Below are positions 23,232-30,097 of a stretch of 34,188 bases of DNA, in pieces. The translations under genes and the position numbers were made by a program. The notes under the pieces are model-generated. The model did no database searches and was not told the origin of the DNA. It saw only the letters and a list, made by a program, of their open reading frames with translations. How positions within the stretch are numbered: the stretch's first letter is position 1; every line of letters starts with the position of its first letter. Source of the stretch: an uncultured Clostridia bacterium (GTDB lineage Bacteria > Bacillota > Clostridia > Christensenellales > Borkfalkiaceae); contig CANRJR010000024.1 of the NCBI GenBank assembly GCA_947631005.1, positions 1 to 34,188 on the forward strand. The letters run 5' to 3'.

Positions 23232-25277
23232 TCATTCCGCAATGAGTGTGCTCTCGCGGAATTGCCGCTCGTACGCGCGGCGGTAGCCCTCGTAGATCTC
23301 CTCGCGCAAGGCAAGGCTGCTTTCGAGCGCATGCACCTCGCTTTGCAGGGCGGCAAGATCGCTCTCGGTGAGGGCGGTTATCTCCTGCGGGTACGCCTCC
23401 ATCAATTTTCCGATGAGTTCCCGCGCGCGGTCGTTCCAAAACGCCTCCATATACTTGGCGGGAAGATCTTGCCTCCGCGCTTCGTTCTCGGCGCGCCTTT
23501 CGGCGTTGCGGTTGTAAACGTCGAGATAGGACTCGATCGCCGAACGGCATTGGTCGGACATCTCGAACCCGAGACGGCGACGCTGACGGATGAGATCGTC
23601 GGCAAACCTGTCGATGTCCGCGCGGTCTCCCTTGACGTACTTCGCGATGAGCTCGCGCCGCGATTCGGCGTCCCCGTTGTACCGTTTATCCTGCGGCGTA
23701 CGCCCTTCCGCGCGGTCTTGCACGACGTCGAGCGCGCTCCGTATGCCGCGCAGGGCGGTGCGAAGCCGATCCCTGTCCGCCGCAGAGCTCCCCGGGTCGC
23801 AGAACAGATCGTGCATCGCGAAGAAGTCATCGGCGGCGGCGCGCAAGTCCTCCGCCTCCCGCTCCGCGCAACGCACGCGCTCCTCCCGATTGAGGGCGAG
23901 GGATTGGGCGAGCTCTTCGCTCTTTTCCACGGGGTGCGTTATTACGTCTTTCACCCCCGCGATCTTGCGCAAATAGGGCGCGCGCAACCAATAATATTCC
24001 ACCCACTTGCGAACTTTCTCTACCGTCTCCCGTTCGGTCTCCTCGATGGTGAGACGCTCGGATTCGAGCGAGGCAAGTTCGGCTTCGTAGGGCGCGAAGT
24101 GCGCCGTTGCGACCGCTCCGAGCACATAGGTGCGCACCTTTTCGGACGCAAACAGTTTGTCTTTCATCGTAAAGAGCGCGTTTTTCACGTTCTCCTGCGC
24201 GGCGGCGAGTTCGGAAACGTAGTCCCGCTCGAAGATGTCGGGCAGACGGCTCACGATCGTATCGTTCACGTCGCCCAAGCGGGCAAGCACCGCGCTTCGG
24301 AACGCCGTATAATCGGCGAATCCGTAGGTCGCGAGTGCCATGGTGTTGCTGTCGTCGTGCGTGCCGATCATGCGGAACTGCCCGTCGAGCGCGCGGGCGG
24401 CGGCTTCGAACCCGTCCGCGTTCCCCCACGCCTGCAACAAGATGTATTCGAGGTCGAGCGGCGAGGCGAAACAGGGGCATTTATAACATCCGTCCGTCGC
24501 ATTGAACAGCGCGACGGGTTTTTTCAAAACGACGTATCTCGATTCGATACGGAAGGGCTGGGTGAGCGTGACGAGGTTGGTCATCGTCTCGTTCTTTTCG
24601 TGGTCGTCCGTCAAGACGCCGAGCCCGTCGGCGTCCCAAAAATAGGTGCGGGAATCGCCCGCCCAGAAGCAGAGCGTTTGCACCTCGTTTTCATACTCGT
24701 CGGTCATGGCGATGACGAGCGTAGAAGGCAACAAGTACGACCCCTTGGTGCGGGATTCGAGTTCCAAACCCATGTTGCGGGCGGCTTGCGCGAGACGGGT
24801 CTCGATCGTGCGCCCGAGGTGTTCCGCGAGACGGTCGATCTTCTTCTGCGAGACCTCCCCGTTTTCGCGGATGGCGGAAAACAGTTGCCGCCTGTCTTGC
24901 GGGAAATTGTATTTCAGTTCATAGAGCGCGATCGCCGTAACGAGACGGGACGCGTAATATCCGCTCGTCCGCATGGCGGCGCGGTCGGTCAGATAGCGGT
25001 CTTTCAAGGCGAACAGTTCGGAAAAGCTGTCTAATACAAAGTCGATAAACGTTTGGTCCGCCTTTTCGAATCCCTGCGGGAAAGCCGTTTGGAAAAAGGT
25101 TTCCCTATTGAGGATCGCGGGATCGATTTTGCTGTGCGGGTATCCGCCCCGCCCGCCGAGCCCGTCGGCGACGATGAGAAGCCCGTCGTCCGCATACGGA
25201 CGCCCGTCCTCCCCCGCGAACACCTTCCCGATCCCGGGAACGGTGCAACTCTTCTGATGGTGCAACGTCATTCGCAT
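23232..25277 (-). CDS. PP2C-type Ser/Thr phosphatase with long helical extension
   Basis: A protein of 681 residues. The first 330 carry PP2C motifs in order: ADDGLLIVADGLGGRGG near residue 29 (metal-binding aspartate and DGxGG), STLVIAMT near 185, CFWAGDSRTYFW near 203, NATDGCYK near 258 and THDDSNTMALA near 308 (second metal aspartates). The remaining 350 residues are highly charged and helical, with likely coiled coils (for example EAELASLESERLTIEETERE), and match no family I know. The phosphatase should reverse the action of the kinase encoded next. AGGAGG stands before the ATG at 25277. The upstream gap of 78 bases holds a perfect 9-bp hairpin. Usual bacterial PP2C proteins are about 240 residues, so this one is unusually large. 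Confidence 0.85.
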   Translation of the reverse strand: MRMTLHHQKSCTVPGIGKVFAGEDGRPYADDGLLIVADGLGGRGGYPHSKIDPAILNRETFFQTAFPQGFEKADQTFIDFVLDSFSELFALKDRYLTDRAAMRTSGYYASRLVTAIALYELKYNFPQDRRQLFSAIRENGEVSQKKIDRLAEHLGRTIETRLAQAARNMGLELESRTKGSYLLPSTLVIAMTDEYENEVQTLCFWAGDSRTYFWDADGLGVLTDDHEKNETMTNLVTLTQPFRIESRYVVLKKPVALFNATDGCYKCPCFASPLDLEYILLQAWGNADGFEAAARALDGQFRMIGTHDDSNTMALATYGFADYTAFRSAVLARLGDVNDTIVSRLPDIFERDYVSELAAAQENVKNALFTMKDKLFASEKVRTYVLGAVATAHFAPYEAELASLESERLTIEETERETVEKVRKWVEYYWLRAPYLRKIAGVKDVITHPVEKSEELAQSLALNREERVRCAEREAEDLRAAADDFFAMHDLFCDPGSSAADRDRLRTALRGIRSALDVVQDRAEGRTPQDKRYNGDAESRRELIAKYVKGDRADIDRFADDLIRQRRRLGFEMSDQCRSAIESYLDVYNRNAERRAENEARRQDLPAKYMEAFWNDRARELIGKLMEAYPQEITALTESDLAALQSEVHALESSLALREEIYEGYRRAYERQFRESTLIAE

Positions 25278-25315
25278 GATCTCCTCCTCGCGTCCGCAAA
25301 TGCGGCGGCGACAAT

Positions 25316-25341
25316 AAGGCGGATCGTCTCCAATCCGCCTT
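25316..25341 (-). promoter_or_regulatory. Hairpin between vWA and PP2C genes
   Basis: Perfect 9-bp stem AAGGCGGAT / ATCCGCCTT with an eight-base loop in the 78-base gap. On the minus strand only a weak U-run follows (TTATTGT), so it may be a partial terminator or an RNA processing/stability element that lowers expression of the genes after the vWA gene. Confidence 0.5.
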
Positions 25342-25355
25342 TGCCGTCGTTTTCA

Positions 25356-26033
25356 TTAAATCGACTGAACAAGCAAGTGGATGCAGGTCGCGATATCGGT
25401 GTCGTCGCAGCCCGCCCCCGCCTTGGATGCGGTATGGAATGTGTTCGACCAATCCACCATGTCCGACCACGGCGTGCAGTCGGGGGCGAATACCAAAAGA
25501 CGCTTTGCGCGCTTTTCCATCGCCTGCCCCTCCCACATCTCGCGAAGTTCCGCCATGTCGGCGGGAAGATCGGCGTTGTAGCCGCCCTTGCCCTTTCTCG
25601 CGCCGAGGGGCAAAGCCGAAGCGTCGGTGAACATCATGATGACATGCCGTCTCACCGCGCCCGTGCGCACCCAATCCGACTTCATCGCGAGGGCGAGAGC
25701 TTCGAGCGAATTTTCGGGTTCGTCGCCGCCGCCCGTCGCCTCGATCCTGTCGACAAATTCATGGAACTGGTCGCCTTCCTCGTCGAGGACGAAGAATTTG
25801 GATTCCACCATGGGTTCGGAATCGACGCCGTAGTCTCTGAACGCGATGACCTTGATGCGAAGCTGCTGTACGCTCTTGGGCGGTTCTTGCGCCTCCATTT
25901 CGTCGACGAATTTACGGTAGAACGACAGCGCGTTCGCCTTCACTTCGTTGATGATGGAAGCCATGCTCCCCGTCGCGTCGATACACATAACGATATCGAC
26001 ATTGTAGTCAAGTCCTTGTCCGATAACAGGCAT
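25356..26033 (-). CDS. TerY-like von Willebrand factor A domain protein
   Basis: A single vWA domain of 225 residues. The first MIDAS motif is VMCIDATGSMAS at residues 15-26 (D19, T21, S23), followed by the metal threonine region EATGGGDEPENSLEAL near residue 105 and the third MIDAS strand VIMMFTDAS near residue 135. No signal peptide or membrane segment, as in TerY. I start at the ATG at 26033 because GGAGG is eight bases away; an in-frame start at 26048 is less good. It has its own promoter and leader. TerY-type vWA proteins are thought to bring kinase and phosphatase to target proteins; both follow in this operon. Confidence 0.85.
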   Translation of the reverse strand: MPVIGQGLDYNVDIVMCIDATGSMASIINEVKANALSFYRKFVDEMEAQEPPKSVQQLRIKVIAFRDYGVDSEPMVESKFFVLDEEGDQFHEFVDRIEATGGGDEPENSLEALALAMKSDWVRTGAVRRHVIMMFTDASALPLGARKGKGGYNADLPADMAELREMWEGQAMEKRAKRLLVFAPDCTPWSDMVDWSNTFHTASKAGAGCDDTDIATCIHLLVQSI

Positions 26034-26227
26034 ATGTAAAACCTCCAAAAAAATTTTCTTTTTTACGGGAGCTTTTGCGTTCCCCCGTTGTCTGATATGA
26101 TTATACTTCCCGCCTTGCCAAACGGCAAGCGCGGTTTTCGCTTTTTTTTACGACTTTTTTCCGCATTTTACAACGGTCGCGGCAAATCCACCGCTTTCTC
26201 GTAAATTTTACAAGATGTTCTTCTTTG
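26034..26227 (-). promoter_or_regulatory. Leader and internal promoter region of the vWA gene
   Basis: 194 AT-rich bases. The minus strand has TTGCCG (26124-26129), 17 bases, then a perfect TATAAT (26101-26106). A perfect inverted repeat CTTGCC-AAAC-GGCAAG (26115-26130) covers the -35 element and could be an operator. Between the expected start site (about 26094) and the GGAGG site there is a hairpin (ACGGG at 26065-26069 pairing with CCCGT at 26084-26088). This would let the vWA gene and those after it be expressed apart from the regulator and YbjN-like genes. Confidence 0.6.
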
Positions 26228-26692
26228 TTACTTGAAAAAGTCTTCGAGCGGGATGAGCCCCTTGTTGAGCAGCATGAGCTTGTCGTTGTACTTATCCACC
26301 GTGTAGCACAGGCAGGCGACCATATACTCGAACAGCGACTTCGAAATAAGGCTCGCCGCAAAGCTCGACGTCATACGGAAAGAGACCGCGCCGTCCTTGC
26401 AGTTGAAGTCGAAACAGCCGTCGACCAGCTTATAGTTGATCTGCGACGTCGCAATCGCGCCCTCCACCAGCTTCTCGCGCGAGAACTTGAACGGGAGCGG
26501 CGAAAAGAGCCGCACCAGCTCGCGCTCCGCGTCGATCCCCGCGACGATATCCATCGGGATGTCCTCGCCGCCCATCGTAAAGGTAATGACGAGATCGTCG
26601 TCGAATCTGTTGTATTTGAGCTTCTTCTCGTCCATCATCGCAAGCAGCGTGTTGTAGACGGAAAGCGCGTTTTTCTGCTTATCCTTTGCCAT
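26228..26692 (-). CDS. YbjN-like protein (copy 2)
   Basis: A soluble protein of 154 residues, clearly related to the next gene upstream. Shared segments are the N-terminal helix YNTLLAMMDEKKLKY, VDGCFDFN, FRMTSSFAASLISKSLFEYM and a C-terminal helix CLCYTVDKYNDKLMLLNKG. The arrangement of helix, beta sheet and long helices and the FD...G.[IV]xFRM[TS] core recall the YbjN/type III secretion chaperone-like fold, which binds other proteins. Eleven bases separate it from its paralogue. The YbjN name is by fold pattern and not certain; the duplication itself is certain. Confidence 0.6.
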   Translation of the reverse strand: MAKDKQKNALSVYNTLLAMMDEKKLKYNRFDDDLVITFTMGGEDIPMDIVAGIDAERELVRLFSPLPFKFSREKLVEGAIATSQINYKLVDGCFDFNCKDGAVSFRMTSSFAASLISKSLFEYMVACLCYTVDKYNDKLMLLNKGLIPLEDFFK

Positions 26693-26703
26693 ATCCTACC
26701 CCC

Positions 26704-27180
26704 TTAACCGATATACGCGACGATCTCTTCGAGCGTCATCTCTTGCTTGGAAACGGCGAAAAATTTGTCGTTGTAGGCGTCGACGGTGTACGCGGCGCAC
26801 GCAAGCATATATTCGAACATCTCCTTGCCGACCAAACTCTCCATAAAGCTCGACGTCATGCGGAAGGCGATCCCGCCGCTCAAATAGTCGTAATCGAAAT
26901 TGCCGTCGACCAAACCGTTGTTCGCACAGCTCACCGCGATCGCCATCGCCGTGCGGCGGTTCTCCGCAACCGTGAACGGCATCGACGACAACAGGATCAC
27001 GAGCTGACGCTCCGGGTCGACGGCGATGCGGATCTCGATCGGAAGATCGTCCCCCTGCATCCCGCATTCGATGCGGAACTCCTCCTCGTTCTTCGTATAG
27101 ATCAGCTCGCGCTCGTCGAGCATGTCGCAAAGCGATTTATACGCCGCTTTGGCTTGTTTCAATTGCTTCTCATCCGCCAT
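26704..27180 (-). CDS. YbjN-like protein (copy 1)
   Basis: A soluble protein of 158 residues and paralogue of the gene that follows. It shows YKSLCDMLDERELIY, VDGNFDYDYLSGGIAFRMTSSF, LVGKEMFEYMLACAAYTVDAY and an acidic end. The ATG at 27180 has GGAG seven bases away. An earlier in-frame start at 27198 has no ribosome site. Its first third and last 15 residues differ most from the paralogue, as if the two bind different partners through one fold. Second gene of the array, 93 bases after the regulator, with a hairpin in between. Function unknown; a chaperone or adaptor role is a guess from the fold. Confidence 0.6.
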   Translation of the reverse strand: MADEKQLKQAKAAYKSLCDMLDERELIYTKNEEEFRIECGMQGDDLPIEIRIAVDPERQLVILLSSMPFTVAENRRTAMAIAVSCANNGLVDGNFDYDYLSGGIAFRMTSSFMESLVGKEMFEYMLACAAYTVDAYNDKFFAVSKQEMTLEEIVAYIG

Positions 27181-27244
27181 TGTTTCGCTCCTTATCAAGT
27201 TTTCTATGAAAAACCCCTTGCGGTCTTTCCCCGTTTCTGTCCGC

Positions 27245-27270
27245 GGAACGCCCTCGCCGAAACGCGTTCC
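27245..27270 (-). promoter_or_regulatory. Hairpin after the regulator gene
   Basis: A 7-bp perfect stem GGAACGC / GCGTTCC with a 12-base loop, three bases after the regulator stop. No T-run follows on the minus strand, so it is more likely an RNA stability or partial termination element than a full terminator. Confidence 0.35.
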
Positions 27271-27273
27271 CGC

Positions 27274-27594
27274 TCATGCGAATACGACGATCTCGCGCAG
27301 TTCGACCCCCGCGATCTCGCAATAAAAATACATATCTTCGAGCGGAACGGGCGTCTTGCCGCTCTCCCAATTAAAGATGACGCTCTCGGAGACCGCGAAC
27401 ACTTCGGCAAGCTCGGCGCGGCTGATGCTGTTGTCCATATCGAACCTGCAATTTTCGCACGCGCCGCTGCAATCCCCTTTCCCGTAGTTGCGGCTTCTGC
27501 ATACATACCGCCGCAAGGCAAGATTGTCGATGCGCAGGAGCTGTAAGTTCTTGCCCGTTTTCAGCCAATCAATGCGCTTTCTGTCTCCGCTCAT
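27274..27594 (-). CDS. XRE-type helix-turn-helix regulator with cysteine insert
   Basis: A small DNA-binding protein of 106 residues. Residues 58-105 (ISRAELAEVFAVSESVIFNWESGKTPVPLEDMYFYCEIAG) form a Cro/CI-type helix-turn-helix, with the recognition helix around VSESVIFNWESG. Before it lies a cysteine-rich stretch with CRSRNYGKGDCSGACENC that could bind a metal or sense redox state. The ATG at 27594 follows GGAGGAG closely; an in-frame GTG at 27639 is less likely. First gene of the array, right behind a strong promoter with an inverted repeat, so it probably controls its own operon. Confidence 0.78.
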   Translation of the reverse strand: MSGDRKRIDWLKTGKNLQLLRIDNLALRRYVCRSRNYGKGDCSGACENCRFDMDNSISRAELAEVFAVSESVIFNWESGKTPVPLEDMYFYCEIAGVELREIVVFA

Positions 27595-27637
27595 CGCTCC
27601 TCCCGCCGTCCGCACCGTCCATTCTTGTTCGGTCGGC

Positions 27638-27658
27638 ACAAATTTTGTACATATTTGT
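27638..27658. promoter_or_regulatory. Putative operator of the array
   Basis: Perfect inverted repeat ACAAAT (27638-27643) and ATTTGT (27653-27658) with nine bases between, directly downstream of the -10 element and about 45 bases before the regulator ATG. The place is right for self-repression by the XRE-type protein. Confidence 0.45.
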
Positions 27659-27662
27659 TACA

Positions 27663-27691
27663 AGTATATCGTATTCAGAATATTTTGTCAA
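27663..27691 (-). promoter_or_regulatory. Sigma-A promoter of the Ter/kinase array
   Basis: On the minus strand a perfect TTGACA (27686-27691), a 17-base spacer and TATACT (27663-27668), five of six in the -10 box. AT-rich surroundings in otherwise GC-rich DNA. The first gene starts about 70 bases downstream. Confidence 0.88.
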
Positions 27692-27797
27692 GTCTCACAT
27701 CTATTTTTTTGCGCGCCCGACAATATTTTTTTATGCAGGCGCGCATGTAATGCGGGCGCGCATGCGCGCGTACTGCCGCGGCGTATCGCGATCGCAT
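27692..27797. repeat. Palindromic, alternating purine-pyrimidine block between operons
   Basis: Contains the perfect 14-bp palindrome GCGCGCATGCGCGC (27756-27769) inside an 18-base strictly alternating purine-pyrimidine run (27756-27773). The block is framed by a perfect 10-bp inverted repeat TTTTTTATGC (27727-27736) and GCATAAAAAA (27794-27803). No gene is seen. Confidence 0.65.
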
Positions 27798-27829
27798 AAA
27801 AAAGAACGCTTGATACGTTCCAAGCGTTC
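27798..27829 (-). terminator. Intrinsic terminator of tsaD
   Basis: Minus strand: 9-bp perfect stem GAACGCTTG / CAAGCGTTC (27804-27829), eight-base loop, followed by six T residues (27798-27803). It ends the secA-prfB-tsaD group before the promoter of the Ter/kinase array. Confidence 0.92.
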
Positions 27830-27832
27830 CGA

Positions 27833-27892
27833 TATAGGGCAATTATGATATAAGGCAATTCTATATGGCGATTATGATAGGCGATTCTGTCT
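27833..27892. repeat. Four degenerate tandem repeats of about 15 bp
   Basis: Plus strand units TATAGGGCAATTATGA, TATAAGGCAATTCTA, TATGGCGATTATGA and TAGGCGATTCTG follow each other directly, with ATTATGA and ATTCT alternating. They fill the space between the tsaD stop and its terminator. Confidence 0.6.
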
Positions 27893-27905
27893 GCGGCGGG
27901 CGCGC

Positions 27906-28952
27906 TCAAATCGGAGAGCGGCGCAGGGGCAGGCTCGGCGACGCGTTGACGGAGAGCGGGGAAAACTCGCCCGCGCGGTAGCGGATGAGCCCCTCGGCGG
28001 CGATCATCGCGCCGTTGTCGGTACACCGCTTTTTGGCGGGGAGGACGAGGCGAAGTCCCGCGCGGTCGCATTCCTCCTGCAACCGTTCGCGCAAATAGCC
28101 GTTCGCGACGACGCCGCCGCCCGCCGTGACCGTTTGCACCGCCTTTTCCCGCGCGGCTTGCACCGTCTTTTCGACGAGGATATCGAGGGCGGCGTGCTGG
28201 AACGAACAGGCGAGGTCGGCGCGCGACCAGCTCTCCCCCCTCTGCTCGGCGTTGTGCACATAGTTGATGACTGCCGTTTTGAGCCCGCTGTACGAAAAAT
28301 CGTACCCGCCGACCCCTTTGAGCATGCGCGGAAGCGGGACGGACGGGCTTCCCTCCCGTGCGAGAGCCTCGACGTGCGGACCGCCCGGATAGGGCAGGGA
28401 GAGGACGCGCGCGACTTTGTCGAACGCCTCCCCCGCCGCGTCGTCGCGCGTGCCGCCGAGCACTTCGAACTCCGTCTCCGTTTTCGCATACAAAACGGCG
28501 GTATGCCCGCCGCTGCACAAGAGGGTGACAAAAGGCGGGCGCAGGGTCTTGTCCTCGAGATATGCCGCCGCGAGATGTCCGCGGATGTGGTTGACGGCGA
28601 TGAGCGGGATGTTGAGCGCGTAGGCGAGCCCCTTTGCAAAGGACAGCCCGACGAGCAGCGCGCCCAAAAGTCCCGCGCCGTAGGTGACGGCGACGGCGTT
28701 GAGCTCCTCTTTTTTGACGTTTGCCGCGGCGAGGGCGCGGGCGACGACCTCGCTCACCGCGTCGGTATGGGCGCGCGAGGCGATCTCGGGGACGACGCCG
28801 CCGAATTTCGCCTGTATCTGCGCGGACGAAATGATTTCGTCGGAAAGCAATTCGCGGCCGCGGATGACCGCCGCCGCCGTATCGTCGCAAGAGGATTCGA
28901 TCCCCAAGATGAGGGGATCGCGCAGGTTGTTTTCTTCAAAACCGCAAGACAT
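27906..28952 (-). CDS. tsaD: tRNA N6-threonylcarbamoyladenosine transferase TsaD
   Basis: Universal tRNA-modifying enzyme that moves the threonylcarbamoyl group to A37 of ANN-decoding tRNAs, working with TsaB and TsaE in the cytoplasm. The 348-residue protein shows ILGIESSCDDTAAAVI near residue 15, GVVPEIASRAH near 50, the metal-binding histidines in VNHIRGHLAAA near 119, LLCSGGHTA near 143, YDFSYSGLKTAV near 219, and AGGGVVANGYLR plus CTDNGAMIA near the end. Length is normal. The ATG lies one base after the prfB stop without a clear ribosome site of its own, so it is probably coupled to prfB. Confidence 0.96.
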   Translation of the reverse strand: MSCGFEENNLRDPLILGIESSCDDTAAAVIRGRELLSDEIISSAQIQAKFGGVVPEIASRAHTDAVSEVVARALAAANVKKEELNAVAVTYGAGLLGALLVGLSFAKGLAYALNIPLIAVNHIRGHLAAAYLEDKTLRPPFVTLLCSGGHTAVLYAKTETEFEVLGGTRDDAAGEAFDKVARVLSLPYPGGPHVEALAREGSPSVPLPRMLKGVGGYDFSYSGLKTAVINYVHNAEQRGESWSRADLACSFQHAALDILVEKTVQAAREKAVQTVTAGGGVVANGYLRERLQEECDRAGLRLVLPAKKRCTDNGAMIAAEGLIRYRAGEFSPLSVNASPSLPLRRSPI

Positions 28953-28953
28953 G

Positions 28954-30051
28954 TTACGCTTTTTTCAAATAATCGATGATAAATCCTTGGATATTGCCGT
29001 CCATGACCGACTGTACGTCGCCCACTTCGTATCCCGTTCTATGGTCTTTGACGAGGGTGTAGGGGCAGAACACATACGAGCGGATCTGCGAGCCCCACTC
29101 GATCTTTTTGGTTTCGCCCTTGAGGGCGGCTTCCGCCGCCATGCGCTCCTCGATTTGCTTTTCGAGCAGCTTACTGCGCAAATACTTGAACGCCATTTCC
29201 TTGTTTTGAAGCTGGCTTCTCTCGTTCTGGCAGGTGACGACGATGCCCGTCGGGAAGTGCGTGATGCGGATCGCCGTCTCCGTCTTGTTGACTTTCTGTC
29301 CGCCCGCGCCCGAGGAACGGTACACGTCGATGCGGATATCCTCGTCTTTGATCTCGATCTCGTCGTCGTCTTCCACTTCGGGCATGACTTCGAGGGAGGC
29401 AAAGGAGGTTTGGCGGCGTTTGTTGGCGTCGAACGGCGAAATGCGGACGAGGCGGTGTACGCCGATCTCCGCTTTGAGATAGCCGTACGCGTTCTCCCCC
29501 TCCACGCGGAAATCCACCGATTTGAGCCCCGCGCTGTCGCCCGCGAGACGGTCGATCTCGGTCACCTTATACCCGCTCCGCTCGGCATAGCGGCAATACA
29601 TGCGGTAGAGCATGGAGACCCAATCGCACGCCTCCGTCCCCCCCGCGCCCGCGTGAATGGAAAGAAGCGCGTTGGAATTGTCGTATTTCCCGCGCAAGAG
29701 GGCGCGCACGCGCGTCTCCTCGATGTCCTCCTCCGCCGCCGCCATCATGCGGTCGAGCTCGGGGATGAGCTCCTCTTCCTCGGTCTCCTCGATGAGGTCG
29801 ATGATCTCGTTTGCGTCGTCGAGTGCCTTGCGCCCCCTCTCGTAGGAGGCGATCTTGGCTTCGTTGGAGGAGATCTCCCGCCCGATCTTCGCCGAGCGTT
29901 CGAGGTCTTGCCATACCGACGGATCTTCCTGTTCGGCGCGAAGTTTGATAAGTTCCTCGCGGCGGCGGTCGATGTCGAGCGCGTATTTTGCCTCGCCGAG
30001 CGTCTCTTCGAGGGCTTTGATCTTCAATCTGTAATCGTCTGCTTTGAACAT
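28954..30051 (-). CDS. prfB: Peptide chain release factor 2
   Basis: Ends translation at UGA and UAA codons. The 365-residue protein carries the stop-codon reading tripeptide in RISPFDANKRRQTSF near residue 205 and the GGQ loop in SSGAGGQKVNKTETAIR near residue 250. Many prfB genes need a programmed +1 frameshift at a CTTTGA near codon 25. Here the matching place reads GEAKYALDIDRRR in one continuous frame with no stop, so that autoregulation is absent. GGGAGAG stands before the ATG. It lies 46 bases after secA, an arrangement common in Firmicutes, and leads into tsaD. Confidence 0.96.
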   Translation of the reverse strand: MFKADDYRLKIKALEETLGEAKYALDIDRRREELIKLRAEQEDPSVWQDLERSAKIGREISSNEAKIASYERGRKALDDANEIIDLIEETEEEELIPELDRMMAAAEEDIEETRVRALLRGKYDNSNALLSIHAGAGGTEACDWVSMLYRMYCRYAERSGYKVTEIDRLAGDSAGLKSVDFRVEGENAYGYLKAEIGVHRLVRISPFDANKRRQTSFASLEVMPEVEDDDEIEIKDEDIRIDVYRSSGAGGQKVNKTETAIRITHFPTGIVVTCQNERSQLQNKEMAFKYLRSKLLEKQIEERMAAEAALKGETKKIEWGSQIRSYVFCPYTLVKDHRTGYEVGDVQSVMDGNIQGFIIDYLKKA

Positions 30052-30097
30052 AAATCTCTCCCGTTCGGACGTTTTTGCGGTCTTTGCGGATGGAACA

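Noticed and set aside
22374-25034. Long plus-strand open frame (886 codons) opposite kinase and PP2C
   Set aside because: Shadow frame; kinase and phosphatase motifs on the minus strand settle the coding strand.
26115-26147. Hairpin and T-run on the plus strand (AAGCG...CGCTT followed by T residues) as terminator
   Set aside because: There is no plus-strand gene that it could end; on the minus strand the order is wrong for a terminator.
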